This document shows positions 26,356-34,805 of a stretch of 64,000 nt of DNA, one piece after another. Each line of letters opens with the position of its first letter. The first letter of the stretch is position 1. Source of the stretch: a virus. A program made the translations under genes and the position numbers. The notes beneath the pieces were generated by a model. That model saw nothing but the letters and a program-made list of their open reading frames with translations, ran no database searches and was not told the DNA's origin. The stretch lies in the IMG/VR virus record IMGVR_UViG_3300034082_001517, positions 1 to 64,000 of that record; one strand, given 5' to 3'.

Positions 26356-26627
26356 TAGTAGTTTCCTCCATCCATTAATAGATTTGCTGCGCTATGAACA
26401 TGATCTGCCCTAGCTGCTAGCACACTTACACCTATAACCCCTGCCCGAGCAATGTCGGCAGGAGTAGTATCTGCAAAAGATAAACTTGCTAAGTTTAATG
26501 TTGCTGGTGCTGATGTGAGCACCGTAGTATCGTTTGTTTGTATTGTTACCGCTGTAATTTCAGATGCAACAGTAACAGAAGTTATGTCACCACTACTAAC
26601 CTGAACGGTTGTAGTTTCCGCTGGCAT
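26355..26627 (-). CDS. Small Thr/Val-rich virion-type protein
   Basis: A 90-residue protein almost free of Lys and aromatic residues: MPAETTTVQVSSGDITSVTVASEITAVTIQTNDTTVL, then a segment SLSFADTTPADIARAGVIGVSVLAARADHVHSAAN that looks like the fibre turn motif with AARADHVH. It shares its end base with the start of the fibre gene and overlaps the 110-residue gene upstream by one base. Probably a fibre subunit or adaptor; not recognised. Confidence 0.6.
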   Translation of the reverse strand: MPAETTTVQVSSGDITSVTVASEITAVTIQTNDTTVLTSAPATLNLASLSFADTTPADIARAGVIGVSVLAARADHVHSAANLLMDGGNY

Positions 26628-26959
26628 TATCTACTTACCTCTCCAACAACTATACAAGACCCCGTAATTAGTGTTGTAATAGTAGCGCCATTAGTTTCTT
26701 GAAAATCATAAACATAAGTTCCAGATGCTATGTTTGCAGTAGATGCTGCTGTTAAAGACAGGACAACAATGCCATTTGCGGCATTGGTAAGGGTTGATGT
26801 AAAAGTAGCACTAATTGTGTCAGAATTCCTTTTCCTTCTAATTTGACCAGTATAAGTTCTACTTGTAATATTCACATTTGCATTGGCGCTATCTTTTATA
26901 CGCAATTCATGCGCATAAGTGTCGCCTTGATAAATACTAATATCTCTAGTTGCAGCCAT
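26627..26959 (-). CDS. BppU-like N-terminal-domain virion protein
   Basis: A 110-residue protein: MAATRDISIYQGDTYAHELRIKDSANANVNITSRTYTGQIRRKRNSD...FTSTLTNAANGIVVLSLTAAST...GTYVYDFQETNGATITTLITGSCIVVGEVSR. The YQGDTY-R-K-NITSRTYTGQIR pattern resembles the N-terminal beta-sandwich of baseplate upper proteins, which clips fibres to the virion. It has a GAGAGG ribosome-binding site. It likely links the following fibre proteins to the particle; this is inference from resemblance. Confidence 0.6.
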   Translation of the reverse strand: MAATRDISIYQGDTYAHELRIKDSANANVNITSRTYTGQIRRKRNSDTISATFTSTLTNAANGIVVLSLTAASTANIASGTYVYDFQETNGATITTLITGSCIVVGEVSR

Positions 26960-26990
26960 AATACCTCTCTAAGATTTTATCTTAAATTGG

Positions 26991-27830
26991 TTATGCTAGC
27001 AATGCAGCCCAAGTCGGTTGATCAATTTGACCCGTTACTGGAATGTTTCTTGCTTTCTGAAATTGCTCAATAAGGTCTTGAGTTTTTTGACCAAAATCAC
27101 CATCAGGTTTGCAAGGGTAGCCATTCTTTTCTAAAAGCCTTTGAGCTTCTTTGATAAAAAGACCTTTTTGACCCAACCGTAAAACAGGCTTGCCTTTTGC
27201 TTCCTCAACATTTGCTTTTGGTGCTGCAACTTTTGCTTCAGCAGCGGCTTTTTGTTCCGCTACAGTTCCAAACATCCCCACTGGTTTTGGATTGCGAGCA
27301 ACATATTCTTGTACAGCAGCAGTTGGGTTATCCCCAGATACATAACGAATGTGCCAAGGCTCTGAAGGAACAACTTCCCAACTCCACCCAAACTTTTCAA
27401 CATTTGCAATCAACCAATTCATCCTTTTCTTTTCAGAGGCGTTAGCAATATCAACAGCCAAGCCGAGATTATGCTGAGACTTACCAGGTGTTGCAAGCAT
27501 TGCCATACCTTTCTTCAAATACCAAGTCTTACCTTCAAATTCTTTTGTTGAACCAGTACCAGTATCTTGAAGGCTATAGCGAGTTAAAAATCCAGCCTTT
27601 TGGCTGTCATAACTGCGATATAAATCACCGCTGCTCGTGGGAGTAAGTTCTACGCCAGCAGCTTTTGCAGCCTCAACCATTGCATTCCAAGCATCTGCTG
27701 CAAGATAAAATAATTTTCCACCCGTTGAGATGTCTCGCAACAAACTTGGGTGCAACTTACCTGGCTCTACACTTTTTAATGCAGCAGGCATTTTAACGGG
27801 AACAATATAATCCCATTCAACTTTAGCCAT
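26991..27830 (-). CDS. Endolysin: VanY-type (M15) peptidase with peptidoglycan-binding domain
   Basis: A 279-residue protein with two domains. Residues about 60-190 form a D-Ala-D-Ala carboxypeptidase/L,D-endopeptidase of the VanY family: SQHNLGLAVDI near 120 gives the first zinc His and Asp, and EPWHIRYV near 160 gives the last zinc His. Residues about 215-279 are a PG_binding_1 domain (LRLGQKGLFIKEAQRLLEKNG...DGDFGQKTQDLIEQFQKARNI). The linker is Ala/Lys-rich. There is no signal peptide, so release needs a holin; three small membrane-protein genes lie immediately upstream in the same operon. It would cleave peptidoglycan stem peptides. Confidence 0.9.
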   Translation of the reverse strand: MAKVEWDYIVPVKMPAALKSVEPGKLHPSLLRDISTGGKLFYLAADAWNAMVEAAKAAGVELTPTSSGDLYRSYDSQKAGFLTRYSLQDTGTGSTKEFEGKTWYLKKGMAMLATPGKSQHNLGLAVDIANASEKKRMNWLIANVEKFGWSWEVVPSEPWHIRYVSGDNPTAAVQEYVARNPKPVGMFGTVAEQKAAAEAKVAAPKANVEEAKGKPVLRLGQKGLFIKEAQRLLEKNGYPCKPDGDFGQKTQDLIEQFQKARNIPVTGQIDQPTWAALLA

Positions 27831-28069
27831 TATTTATCTCCTCCAACTTTCCTATTAAATACAGCATCAATTTCTGCTATAGATAGTTTACCATCATCCA
27901 GGAAGGCTCGTGAGAGTCCTTCTACAACAACAGCTACTCCAGCAATGCCCGCCATAAAACAAGCTTTCCATAAAGGCACATCGGCTATAGCGCCAGCTCC
28001 GATAACACCGAGAGCTGACGCAGAGAAAGTAGCCAGTATTCTAAAAAGAATATTCTGTATTTGTTTCAC
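27830..28069 (-). CDS. Holin-like membrane protein 1
   Basis: A 79-residue protein starting at GTG with AGGAG upstream. Two hydrophobic segments (about 8-30 and 35-52) are followed by a charged tail SRAFLDDGKLSIAEIDAVFNRKVGGDK. The layout fits a small class II holin. Its last base is shared with the start of the endolysin gene. Three candidate holins lie in a row; which one forms the lethal hole cannot be told from sequence. Confidence 0.7.
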   Translation of the reverse strand: MKQIQNILFRILATFSASALGVIGAGAIADVPLWKACFMAGIAGVAVVVEGLSRAFLDDGKLSIAEIDAVFNRKVGGDK

Positions 28070-28096
28070 TTAAACTCCTAAATTATTTTAAAGGGA

Positions 28097-28294
28097 TTAT
28101 TTTCCCCGACCAAAAGCAGGATCGTTTGGATTCAACCAACGCATGATTACAGGTGCAAGAGCAGCAACTCCAGCAGTACCGATAGCTTTCAAATCATGAT
28201 TACCTGTCATATAAACTGCGAGTCCAGCTCCAATAAAGGATCTTGCCCAAGACGCAACCATTTTCTTATTATTCTCATTTAACAAAGTAGACAA
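28097..28294 (-). CDS. Holin-like membrane protein 2
   Basis: A 65-residue protein if started at TTG 28294, which lies 6-7 nt after a perfect AAGGAGGT; a longer frame begins at 28315 but would put the Shine-Dalgarno inside the gene. The sequence STLLNENNKKMVASWARSFIGAGLAVYMTGNHDLKAIGTAGVAALAPVIMRWLNPND has two hydrophobic helices around a short turn and an NPND end, much like small actinophage holins. It sits 27 bp from the next lysis gene. Confidence 0.7.
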   Translation of the reverse strand: MSTLLNENNKKMVASWARSFIGAGLAVYMTGNHDLKAIGTAGVAALAPVIMRWLNPNDPAFGRGK

Positions 28295-28346
28295 AAGACC
28301 ACCTCCTTGCCCCAACGGGCGATACTACATTATATCGTAACTATTA

Positions 28347-28514
28347 TTATTCATCATCCTTCTTGATCATTTGACCAACAAGATGAATTACAGCAGCAAT
28401 TACTGTGATTTTAATTGCAGAATTAAGCGTTGGACCAGACAGAGTAATAAATACCATAAAAGATCCAGATAAAGTCCATGTTAAATCATGCATTTCTTTT
28501 AACAATTTTTTCAT
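28347..28514 (-). CDS. Holin-like membrane protein 3 (55 residues)
   Basis: A short gene whose ATG overlaps the stop of the secreted Thr-linker protein gene (ATGA). The product begins MKKLLKEMHDLTWTLSG, has hydrophobic stretches SFMVFITLSG and SAIKITVIAAVIHLVGQMI, and ends KKDDE. CTCC-type Shine-Dalgarno (GGAGGAG on the minus strand) lies just upstream. Small size, two membrane segments and location place it in the lysis cassette as a holin, antiholin or pinholin candidate. Confidence 0.7.
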   Translation of the reverse strand: MKKLLKEMHDLTWTLSGSFMVFITLSGPTLNSAIKITVIAAVIHLVGQMIKKDDE

Positions 28515-30484
28515 TTTATTCTCCTCCGAGGCTGACCCTTACGCCTATTAATTTTAGATGATTTTCCATTATCGGGCATACCGCCCCCACCAGCAGGTGA
28601 GCCTCCACTTCCACCCGATGACCCACCAGATAGTGGTGCAGCGCCAGCAGCAGTTGTAAGTGTTGTAGCGATTGCAGTTACAGCAACAAATGTTCTTCTT
28701 ACCCCAACATTAATGCCTGAATCAGTCGGGACATATATATCAAACACCCCTTCAAATATATTAAGTTCTTCTTCAAATGCCTCTTTCACTTCCGTAGGAG
28801 CGTCTACAAGAGCTTGTGAAATTGCAAGACCATCTTCTGCTGTAACTTCAGAAACTACAATCACATCAAAGACTTCAGTTGCTTGAGATCCATCAATGCT
28901 TTCAAGCACTTTGGGGCTTGTTGCTAATTCAGTTGCTTGATCAGCAGAAACACCGCCATCTTGACTGATAACTAAATCAACTACTTGCGAAACTTGATCC
29001 GAACTAATTGTATCCGATTCCAAAACATCAACTACCGCAGTAAATGCTTCTTGTGTGAGAGGCTGTTCAAGCACAGCCGTAAAGGTTGTAACCAATACCT
29101 CATCAGATACTTCCTCATCAAAGATAGCCGTAATAACCGCTGTAAGTTCTTCAATGGATACAGGTTGCGAAAGTACATCCTCGGCAAGAGAAATAGTTTC
29201 TGCATCAGATAAGTCCCCGTCAAAAGCCGCAGTAAACACTGCTGTCAATTCTGCTGATGAAAGGTCGGAACTTAACAAGTTTTCAACAATTGCACCCATC
29301 TCTTCTACACTTGCTTCCTCACTAAAGACAGTATCCATTACAATTGTAAGTTCTTCACCCGAAAGACTAGAACTCAGCAAACTGACAAGGACTTCAGACA
29401 CCTGCTCTGTATCAGATGTATCGGTAAGTACGGCATCCATCACCGCAGTAAATTGTTCAGTAGAAAGGTCTGCGTCCAAGATATTATCAAGTGCAGCCGT
29501 TATTTCTTCTGTTGAAGCGTCAGCTGTAAAGGTGTCTTCAAGGATATTCGTTAATACCGCATCCGATATAACCTCACCGACAGAAGGTAGCGTTATATCT
29601 GTATCAACAGTAATGTCTGTATCAGGCACACTGGTGTTCGGAACAACTTCTTCAGGAATTGAGCTTGTGGTTTCAGCAGGTGTTTCTACAACAACAGGCT
29701 CGGGATCTGGAATTGCAACTGTCGTAGGCTCTGGAGACACCTCCACAGGAGCCTCTGGGAGCGTTTCTGGTGTACTTATAACCTCAACCGTGGTTGCTGG
29801 AGCCTCTGGTGTAATTATAACAACTACCGCTGTTGTTTCTGGGATTACTACGGTTGTTGTTTCTGGGATTACTACGGTTGTTGTTGTTTCTGGGATGGTG
29901 CTTGTTGTTGTAGTCGTGGTTGTAGTCGTGGTTGTAGTAGTAGAGGTAGTCGTAGTGGTAGTAGAAGTTGTTGTAGTTGATTCAACAATACCATTCCATA
30001 AAGATAAATTGCTAATTGTAAGATGACCAGGTTGACAGCAGGTATCTATTGAGTATTGGCGAAATGTAAAGATGTCGCCTTCTTCAACAGGCACAGACAA
30101 GGTTCCCGATGAAGTGTTGACTTGTGTAATCAGCGTGTAAACCCCGTTGATACCGTACTGCGGTGGGTCATATACCCAACCGTCATTCGTTTGATATGAC
30201 CAAGTAAAATCAAGGGTTGCTAGATCATCAGGGATTGTGGTTTCAATTTTGACCCAATGCGCTCCCCCACAAGGTGATCCTTGCGGTGCTAATTGGTTAT
30301 CAGGACCATGTAAAGTTATGGCGTTGTCTACGACTTCAATGTAACCACCACAGTTTTGTGATTGACTATATGCCCACTCGCCAAGCGCATCGGCTTTAAC
30401 AGAGTACGGTGTTGGAAAAAACCAAGCGAAAATAAGTGCGGGCAAAATTACCCAGGAACCTTTTCTGAACCTAATGTTTTTCAC
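28511..30484 (-). CDS. Secreted Thr-linker protein with about 31-residue acidic repeats
   Basis: A 657-residue protein starting at GTG. Residues 1-32 are a signal peptide (basic start, ILPALIFAWFF, cleavage near VKADA). Residues 33-165 form a beta-rich domain with paired cysteines (QNCGGY, SPCGGAHW, DTCCQPGH). Residues about 168-300 are a long Thr run and a Pro/Glu/Val/Thr linker. Residues about 320-560 are degenerate repeats such as DLSSAELTAVFTAAFDGDLSDAETI. A hydrophobic segment (RRTFVAVTAIATTLTTAAGAAPLSG) and a Gly-rich, basic tail follow. Thr-rich linkers of this kind are typical of secreted actinobacterial proteins. It precedes the lysis genes in the same operon. The role could be host-envelope modification, lysis or superinfection control; not established. 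Confidence 0.7.
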   Translation of the reverse strand: MKNIRFRKGSWVILPALIFAWFFPTPYSVKADALGEWAYSQSQNCGGYIEVVDNAITLHGPDNQLAPQGSPCGGAHWVKIETTIPDDLATLDFTWSYQTNDGWVYDPPQYGINGVYTLITQVNTSSGTLSVPVEEGDIFTFRQYSIDTCCQPGHLTISNLSLWNGIVESTTTTSTTTTTTSTTTTTTTTTTTTTSTIPETTTTVVIPETTTVVIPETTAVVVIITPEAPATTVEVISTPETLPEAPVEVSPEPTTVAIPDPEPVVVETPAETTSSIPEEVVPNTSVPDTDITVDTDITLPSVGEVISDAVLTNILEDTFTADASTEEITAALDNILDADLSTEQFTAVMDAVLTDTSDTEQVSEVLVSLLSSSLSGEELTIVMDTVFSEEASVEEMGAIVENLLSSDLSSAELTAVFTAAFDGDLSDAETISLAEDVLSQPVSIEELTAVITAIFDEEVSDEVLVTTFTAVLEQPLTQEAFTAVVDVLESDTISSDQVSQVVDLVISQDGGVSADQATELATSPKVLESIDGSQATEVFDVIVVSEVTAEDGLAISQALVDAPTEVKEAFEEELNIFEGVFDIYVPTDSGINVGVRRTFVAVTAIATTLTTAAGAAPLSGGSSGGSGGSPAGGGGMPDNGKSSKINRRKGQPRRRIK

Positions 30485-30490
30485 ATATAG

Positions 30491-30496
30491 ATTATA
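30491..30496 (-). promoter_or_regulatory. -10 box for leaderless GTG gene
   Basis: TATAAT on the minus strand, six bases before the GTG at 30484, with no Shine-Dalgarno. It probably starts the lysis operon. Confidence 0.55.
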
Positions 30497-30542
30497 GTTT
30501 ATATATGATTAATTAGAAAATATACTTTTAACCCTATGGACT

Positions 30543-30563
30543 AATAACATTATAAATGTTATT
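30543..30563. other. Perfect 9-bp inverted repeat
   Basis: AATAACATT, a 3-nt loop, then AATGTTATT. It lies between the stop of the membrane-protein gene and the lysis-operon promoter. There is no U-tract on either strand, so it is either an operator or a weak 3' hairpin. The nearby word TATTCCGAAAGG recurs at about 51835. Confidence 0.45.
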
Positions 30564-30576
30564 CCGAAAGGACACA

Positions 30577-30867
30577 TTAGTTAAACCACCACCAATGTTT
30601 AAGAATAGATAAAGAAGCAAGAATTACCCATAGAACATTAAAAAGAATAATTGTGGGAAGTGTCTTTTTCGTAGATGTCCAGATTAAAGCAACGCTGGAG
30701 ATGATGGCAAAGATGTAGAGCCACCAAAACTGTTTGCCGAATAAAAGACCAGGAAAGATAATTGCAATCTTTGTGGAAAATCCCCAAGCCTCTACGGTAT
30801 TCACTCTTGTCCAGTAGTCCCTGGAGGACATTGTTTTAATAGCTGAAATAATTTTATTAGAAAACAT
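30577..30867 (-). CDS. Three-helix membrane protein
   Basis: A 96-residue protein with hydrophobic segments at about 30-48, 51-66 and 72-91, the last ending in KHWWWFN. The N-terminal 25 residues are amphipathic and basic. It starts at ATG 30867 inside the end of the upstream gene. No family recognised. It ends the accessory block that begins with the oxygenase and halogenase, so it could export or anchor a product, but that is speculative. Confidence 0.6.
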   Translation of the reverse strand: MFSNKIISAIKTMSSRDYWTRVNTVEAWGFSTKIAIIFPGLLFGKQFWWLYIFAIISSVALIWTSTKKTLPTIILFNVLWVILASLSILKHWWWFN

Positions 30868-31531
30868 CAAAAAGATCTTTTGGTCGTTGAGTATCTATCT
30901 TTGATTTTAACCACAAATTAAACTGTTCTGACATATCAGGAATGTTGGACGGTCTTTCTTGAGCAAAAACATCTCCCTTCAAGTATCTATACAAGTGCAT
31001 GTCGGGAAGTTGATTGATCTCACTTACAATATCTTCAGGAATATCCAAAAGCTCCAGTGAATACTTTGAGTACTCAGCCATTATTTCCCTATTGTTAAAT
31101 GGCTCTTCGTACACAGACGACCACTCAAGCATGTTCTTAAAGAGCTCCTGCATTGTTCTAGCACACCATAATCTAGCCTTGTCTTTTGTTGCTTCATAAC
31201 TACTATCAAAATAAGTAAATTTAGTAGCGGAAGAAATTGCCTTCGTCTCTGGAACCTCAATATAGATGATATAAAAATGAGGAGAATAGTCAAGCACTAT
31301 TTGATAAGTCTGTAAGTGGGAAACGGTAGGTATCCAATCAACACCGAATGGAAACTCAGAATCCTCTTGCCAAAGCAATGCTTGTGGACCGTAACCTCCT
31401 GAGTCGCAACGAAACATTGAATCTTCTAGACCAGTTGAATTGACAAACATACCTTTAGTCAAGACAAATAAACCTTGTTGGTCATTTTGTCCAATTACTT
31501 TTAAAAAATTAGAATAATCTATCGGTTCCAT
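30857..31531 (-). CDS. Unknown 224-residue protein of the halogenase block
   Basis: The start is ATG 31531, 7 nt after GGAGGA, rather than the ATG at 31546. The sequence (MEPIDYSNFLKVIGQNDQQGLFVLTKG...LWQEDSEFPFGVDWIPTVSHLQTYQIVLDYSPHFYIIYI) is soluble and rich in aromatics, with single Cys residues and no visible cofactor motif. It overlaps the preceding and following genes by 11-13 bp, so the block is one translationally coupled operon. Not recognised. Confidence 0.65.
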   Translation of the reverse strand: MEPIDYSNFLKVIGQNDQQGLFVLTKGMFVNSTGLEDSMFRCDSGGYGPQALLWQEDSEFPFGVDWIPTVSHLQTYQIVLDYSPHFYIIYIEVPETKAISSATKFTYFDSSYEATKDKARLWCARTMQELFKNMLEWSSVYEEPFNNREIMAEYSKYSLELLDIPEDIVSEINQLPDMHLYRYLKGDVFAQERPSNIPDMSEQFNLWLKSKIDTQRPKDLFDVF

Positions 31532-32352
31532 ATTTTCCTCCACCATTTTTTATTTAATAGGTCTTTTTCTATTTTACCATCTACGACACGCCTATTTTGC
31601 CTATATGGTTTTGCCGTTGATGAACCCGATGGGAATACTGGACCCGCATTAAACCCTCTACTTGCTACAAATCGTGTCCAAGAAGAATCTTCAAACTTTA
31701 CCGTTGGTGTGCCATATTTTCTTTCAAATGGAATCAAATGTAATACTGGTGTTCCATATTTTATTGTAAATTCTTTGTCAGTTTTAATATTTAAAACAAG
31801 ATTCATGATGTGATAAAAATCCGTGTGAACAACTGCGGGTATAACATCGTAGTTTAAGTTTGGCTCAAACAAAACGGGAAGCACCAATGTAGACCAACCT
31901 GGTGCTGTAATAAATGACCACGGGTTAACAATCTTAGGATAGCAAGAGTCCTCTATTTTTCTTACATCAGTCATTGGGCATACTCCAGTTTGACCAAAAC
32001 CAAAAGATTGCACAGCAAATACTTCTTCACCTTGGTTCCCTACTTTGATCTGGTCTAAGTTAACATTCCACCTTCTGTCAGTGCTTGGGTCTGGAGAAAA
32101 AACGGCGTTTGTCCACATTGGAACCGTTATCCCCACATTTAAAAAATCCTGTGTCCCCGCACATCCTCTTATAGAGCCTGCATACTTACCAATATTACGA
32201 AACCACTTTGGAGTATTTGAAATAGTATTTGCGTAAGGTTTTCCTTGTTCTTCCATCATACTTGGATGTTGCGGCACTATAAGAATTTCCCCTGCTTTTG
32301 GTTTTTTCAAATGCTCGTAGTTCTTATTTTTTATTGAGCGAAACTTAATCAT
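31519..32352 (-). CDS. Unknown 277-residue protein next to the halogenase
   Basis: The sequence shows PQHPSMMEEQGKPYANTISNTPKWFRNIG, then GCAGTQDFLNVGITVPMWTNAVFSPD, and NPWSFITAPGWSTLVLPVLFEPN. The Pro/Trp-rich, beta-type pattern looks like a cupin-like or structural phage protein, but I cannot name a family. It overlaps the halogenase gene by 8 bp, so the two are made together. A role in presenting or binding the halogenation substrate is a possible reading, without direct support. Confidence 0.65.
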   Translation of the reverse strand: MIKFRSIKNKNYEHLKKPKAGEILIVPQHPSMMEEQGKPYANTISNTPKWFRNIGKYAGSIRGCAGTQDFLNVGITVPMWTNAVFSPDPSTDRRWNVNLDQIKVGNQGEEVFAVQSFGFGQTGVCPMTDVRKIEDSCYPKIVNPWSFITAPGWSTLVLPVLFEPNLNYDVIPAVVHTDFYHIMNLVLNIKTDKEFTIKYGTPVLHLIPFERKYGTPTVKFEDSSWTRFVASRGFNAGPVFPSGSSTAKPYRQNRRVVDGKIEKDLLNKKWWRKIWNR

Positions 32353-33820
32353 TATAAAGCTCCTTCAATGATTGAGCATGGTCAACAGTTTCGTGGTCAA
32401 ACCTTGCTAGCATAACATTAGACATATGTTGAGCAACTTTTCCTCTAATACTTAATCTCTCAAGCAAAGTAGAAGATGAATTGCGATTTAGGACATTCTG
32501 CCCTTGAGCAACATGTATTAGGTGTGCTGGCAAAAAGAGTTCTCCATTAGTAAATGAAACATCTTCACGCATGGGGAGTCTTTCGCTCCAAAGCGCTAAC
32601 AACTCCTCAAGAGTAGGGTTGATAGGCATTTCTGAAACTGCTCTCCAAAATGGAGTATCAGCACGATCTGAGACATAGTGTAAACGAATCATTGTTAAGA
32701 CATTATCCATCATTAAGTTTATTCTCTTATTATAAAACTTCTGCATGTGCTGATTATTTTCATTATATGAAGCCAGATTTCCTACCAAGTTTATAACTTG
32801 TTGGATCGTAGTACCAATACTGGTTGCCTCAAGCGGTTCAACAAAAGCAGAGGCTAAACCTACGGCGCAACAATTTTTTACCCATGTTTGCTCAAGATGA
32901 CCTGCATCAAATTTAAAAGTCTTATGAGCACCAACTGTGTAGTTAGTTACTACCTGTACTTCATTAATTGCTTCTTCTTCTGTAATAAAGTCAGATGCAA
33001 ACACATAGCCGTTACCTCTTCTTTGCTGTGTGGGAATTTCCCATATCCACCCAGCAGATGCGGCTCTTGCCCTTGTGTATGGTCTTATCTCTCCACTTGG
33101 GTCTGATTCTGTTGGAAAAGCAATTGCTGAATCTACAAGCAGATACTTGCTAAAAGAGTTCCACTTTGCTGCACCTAGTTTTGTCATTAAAAGTCTTTTA
33201 AGCCCAGTTGCGTCAATCCAAAAGTCAGCTTCTAATGTTGCTGTATTTTCAAGGACAATAGACTCTATGTTTCCATTTTCTACATTTAATGTTATATCTT
33301 TTACTTCTGCATCAATAATTTTAATCCTTCTTTCAAAACAAAGTTTCTCAAAAAAAGCATTAAGTTTCATTGTGTCAAAATGATATTGGTTTGTATTGTT
33401 ATGCAAATTGTGTTTACGAATTCTGTTTTTTAGAAAACCATCTGTAGTCATTGCGGTTGTTAAGAATTGGTTTTTTTCTATAAATCCTGCGTACAAACCA
33501 AAGTTATTCCAATTGAAACCCGAATCATCACCACCCACACTGTGAAAGTAGTCTGAGTTCTTAGTGTGCCAATTTTCAAAACGAATACCATATTTATGGG
33601 TAGCATCCGTTTGTGTTAACAAATCATGCAATGGAATTTCACATAACTCCATAAACTTCTTCCAGTGCTCTGTACTGCCCTCCCCCACCCCGATTATTCC
33701 TATCTTTGATGAAGAAACAATAGTTATATCTGAAGACGGAAAAGCCTGTCTAATGATTATTGCAGCAATCATTCCTGCTGTACCAGACCCAACTATGCCT
33801 ATAGAGAAGTTGTTACTCAT
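32345..33820 (-). CDS. Flavin-dependent halogenase (tryptophan-halogenase family)
   Basis: A 491-residue protein from ATG 33820, which overlaps the upstream stop (ATGA). Diagnostic residues are in place: the FAD-binding GSGTAGM at 11-17, GVGEGST at about 44-50, the catalytic Lys at 76 (ATHKYGIRF; Lys79 in PrnA), the WxWxIP motif (WIWEIP) near 257, and FVEPLEATSIG near 325 with the conserved Glu. These enzymes use FADH2, O2 and halide to make HOX, which is passed to the Lys and then the substrate. A viral member (VirX1 from a cyanophage) is known and prefers iodide. The substrate may be free or a peptide or sugar. A flavin reductase was not seen nearby. Confidence 0.9.
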   Translation of the reverse strand: MSNNFSIGIVGSGTAGMIAAIIIRQAFPSSDITIVSSSKIGIIGVGEGSTEHWKKFMELCEIPLHDLLTQTDATHKYGIRFENWHTKNSDYFHSVGGDDSGFNWNNFGLYAGFIEKNQFLTTAMTTDGFLKNRIRKHNLHNNTNQYHFDTMKLNAFFEKLCFERRIKIIDAEVKDITLNVENGNIESIVLENTATLEADFWIDATGLKRLLMTKLGAAKWNSFSKYLLVDSAIAFPTESDPSGEIRPYTRARAASAGWIWEIPTQQRRGNGYVFASDFITEEEAINEVQVVTNYTVGAHKTFKFDAGHLEQTWVKNCCAVGLASAFVEPLEATSIGTTIQQVINLVGNLASYNENNQHMQKFYNKRINLMMDNVLTMIRLHYVSDRADTPFWRAVSEMPINPTLEELLALWSERLPMREDVSFTNGELFLPAHLIHVAQGQNVLNRNSSSTLLERLSIRGKVAQHMSNVMLARFDHETVDHAQSLKELYND

Positions 33821-34389
33821 GCAAACCAAGTCACTAATGAGTATTTAACACCATCGTTTACGGGATGTGCTTGATGGTCGTAAGTAAGCCCTGACGGAAA
33901 TAAAACAACTGAACCTGGAGTAGCCTCAATTTCTACTTTATGAAAAGGAAATTCCAGCATTCCGCCGCTAGAAGTGTTTTCTAAAATAGCAACTAAACTA
34001 AAAAGTCTATTGAATCCTCTACCAGCATCAAGGTGCGTTCCGTATCTAGCTCCATTTTCGTATCTTAGCATTTGCATAGGTTCATGATACCCGCTTTTTG
34101 CCATAAAATACGCAGAGTAATCTAGAAAGCAATCTTGCAAAGGTAAATAAATATCATTCCTAAACATGTCATATAAGTGATGTGTCTTGTTTGGATTCAT
34201 AATCCATTGCAAATCACAACCATCTGATGTTCTATATTCCGTTGCCTCTCCACCAGATCCAATCAAAGATTTCCTCCAAAAAGTTTCTGCTCCTCGCAAA
34301 CATTCTTTTTCTAATTCTTGGATAAAATTCTTACCATCAAGGACATCTTGATAAACAGAAATTCCTATTGACTTTTCTTGCAGTTTCAT
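33817..34389 (-). CDS. 2OG-Fe(II) oxygenase (prolyl-4-hydroxylase type)
   Basis: A 190-residue protein from ATG 34389 (TAATG overlap with the upstream gene). The iron ligands are visible as GTHLDAG (His119, Asp121) and the distal His in DHQAHP (172 or 175), followed by KYSLVTWF where Lys replaces the usual Arg that binds 2-oxoglutarate. The pattern is that of P4Hc-type hydroxylases found in many phages. It overlaps the halogenase gene by 4 bp, so hydroxylation and halogenation may act on one substrate, for example a fibre protein or host metabolite. That pairing is inference. Confidence 0.82.
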   Translation of the reverse strand: MKLQEKSIGISVYQDVLDGKNFIQELEKECLRGAETFWRKSLIGSGGEATEYRTSDGCDLQWIMNPNKTHHLYDMFRNDIYLPLQDCFLDYSAYFMAKSGYHEPMQMLRYENGARYGTHLDAGRGFNRLFSLVAILENTSSGGMLEFPFHKVEIEATPGSVVLFPSGLTYDHQAHPVNDGVKYSLVTWFA

Positions 34390-34805
34390 TAGATTACCTG
34401 AAAAGATCTCTCTATGACGCATTCATCTTTTGAATAGATTTTAAAAATATATTCGCCAATCAGCTGTGGTCTATACAAAAAACGAAGGTGGTGCTCTTCG
34501 TGAATAATCGGAAAAACTTTGTCTTGATCAATTGAGTCGCTGCTCATAATACAATAATCGTCCTTGTTGAAGTTAATCCAATCATTTGTGTAGTAAATGC
34601 ATTGAATAAAATTTACTTTAACCGTTTTTTCAAAAGAGCAAATATTAATTGTTGGTACAAACAATAATTGCACAATTTCTTCATCAAAAGTTATATCATT
34701 CATTGATTTACTTTTGCCAATCGTAATTGGCAATTGTGTCTGTAGTGATAAACTTTCTGCTTGTGCCATGTCTCCATTAGCAGGGCAGTAAATAACTCTT
34801 TGCAT
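34389..34805 (-). CDS. Unknown 138-residue protein
   Basis: Soluble, with several Cys and an all-beta look (LPITIGKSKSMNDITFDEEIVQLLFVPTINICSFEKTVKVNFIQCIYYTNDWINFN...IGEYIFKIYSKDECVIERSFQVI). Its stop overlaps the start of the oxygenase. No family recognised. It may be a small beta-sandwich partner of the oxygenase-halogenase operon. Confidence 0.6.
   Translation of the reverse strand: MQRVIYCPANGDMAQAESLSLQTQLPITIGKSKSMNDITFDEEIVQLLFVPTINICSFEKTVKVNFIQCIYYTNDWINFNKDDYCIMSSDSIDQDKVFPIIHEEHHLRFLYRPQLIGEYIFKIYSKDECVIERSFQVI

Noticed and set aside
29055-30026. 323-residue Ser/Thr/Val frame antisense to the secreted protein
   Set aside because: It is the complement of the Thr-rich and repeat region, with no start signals.
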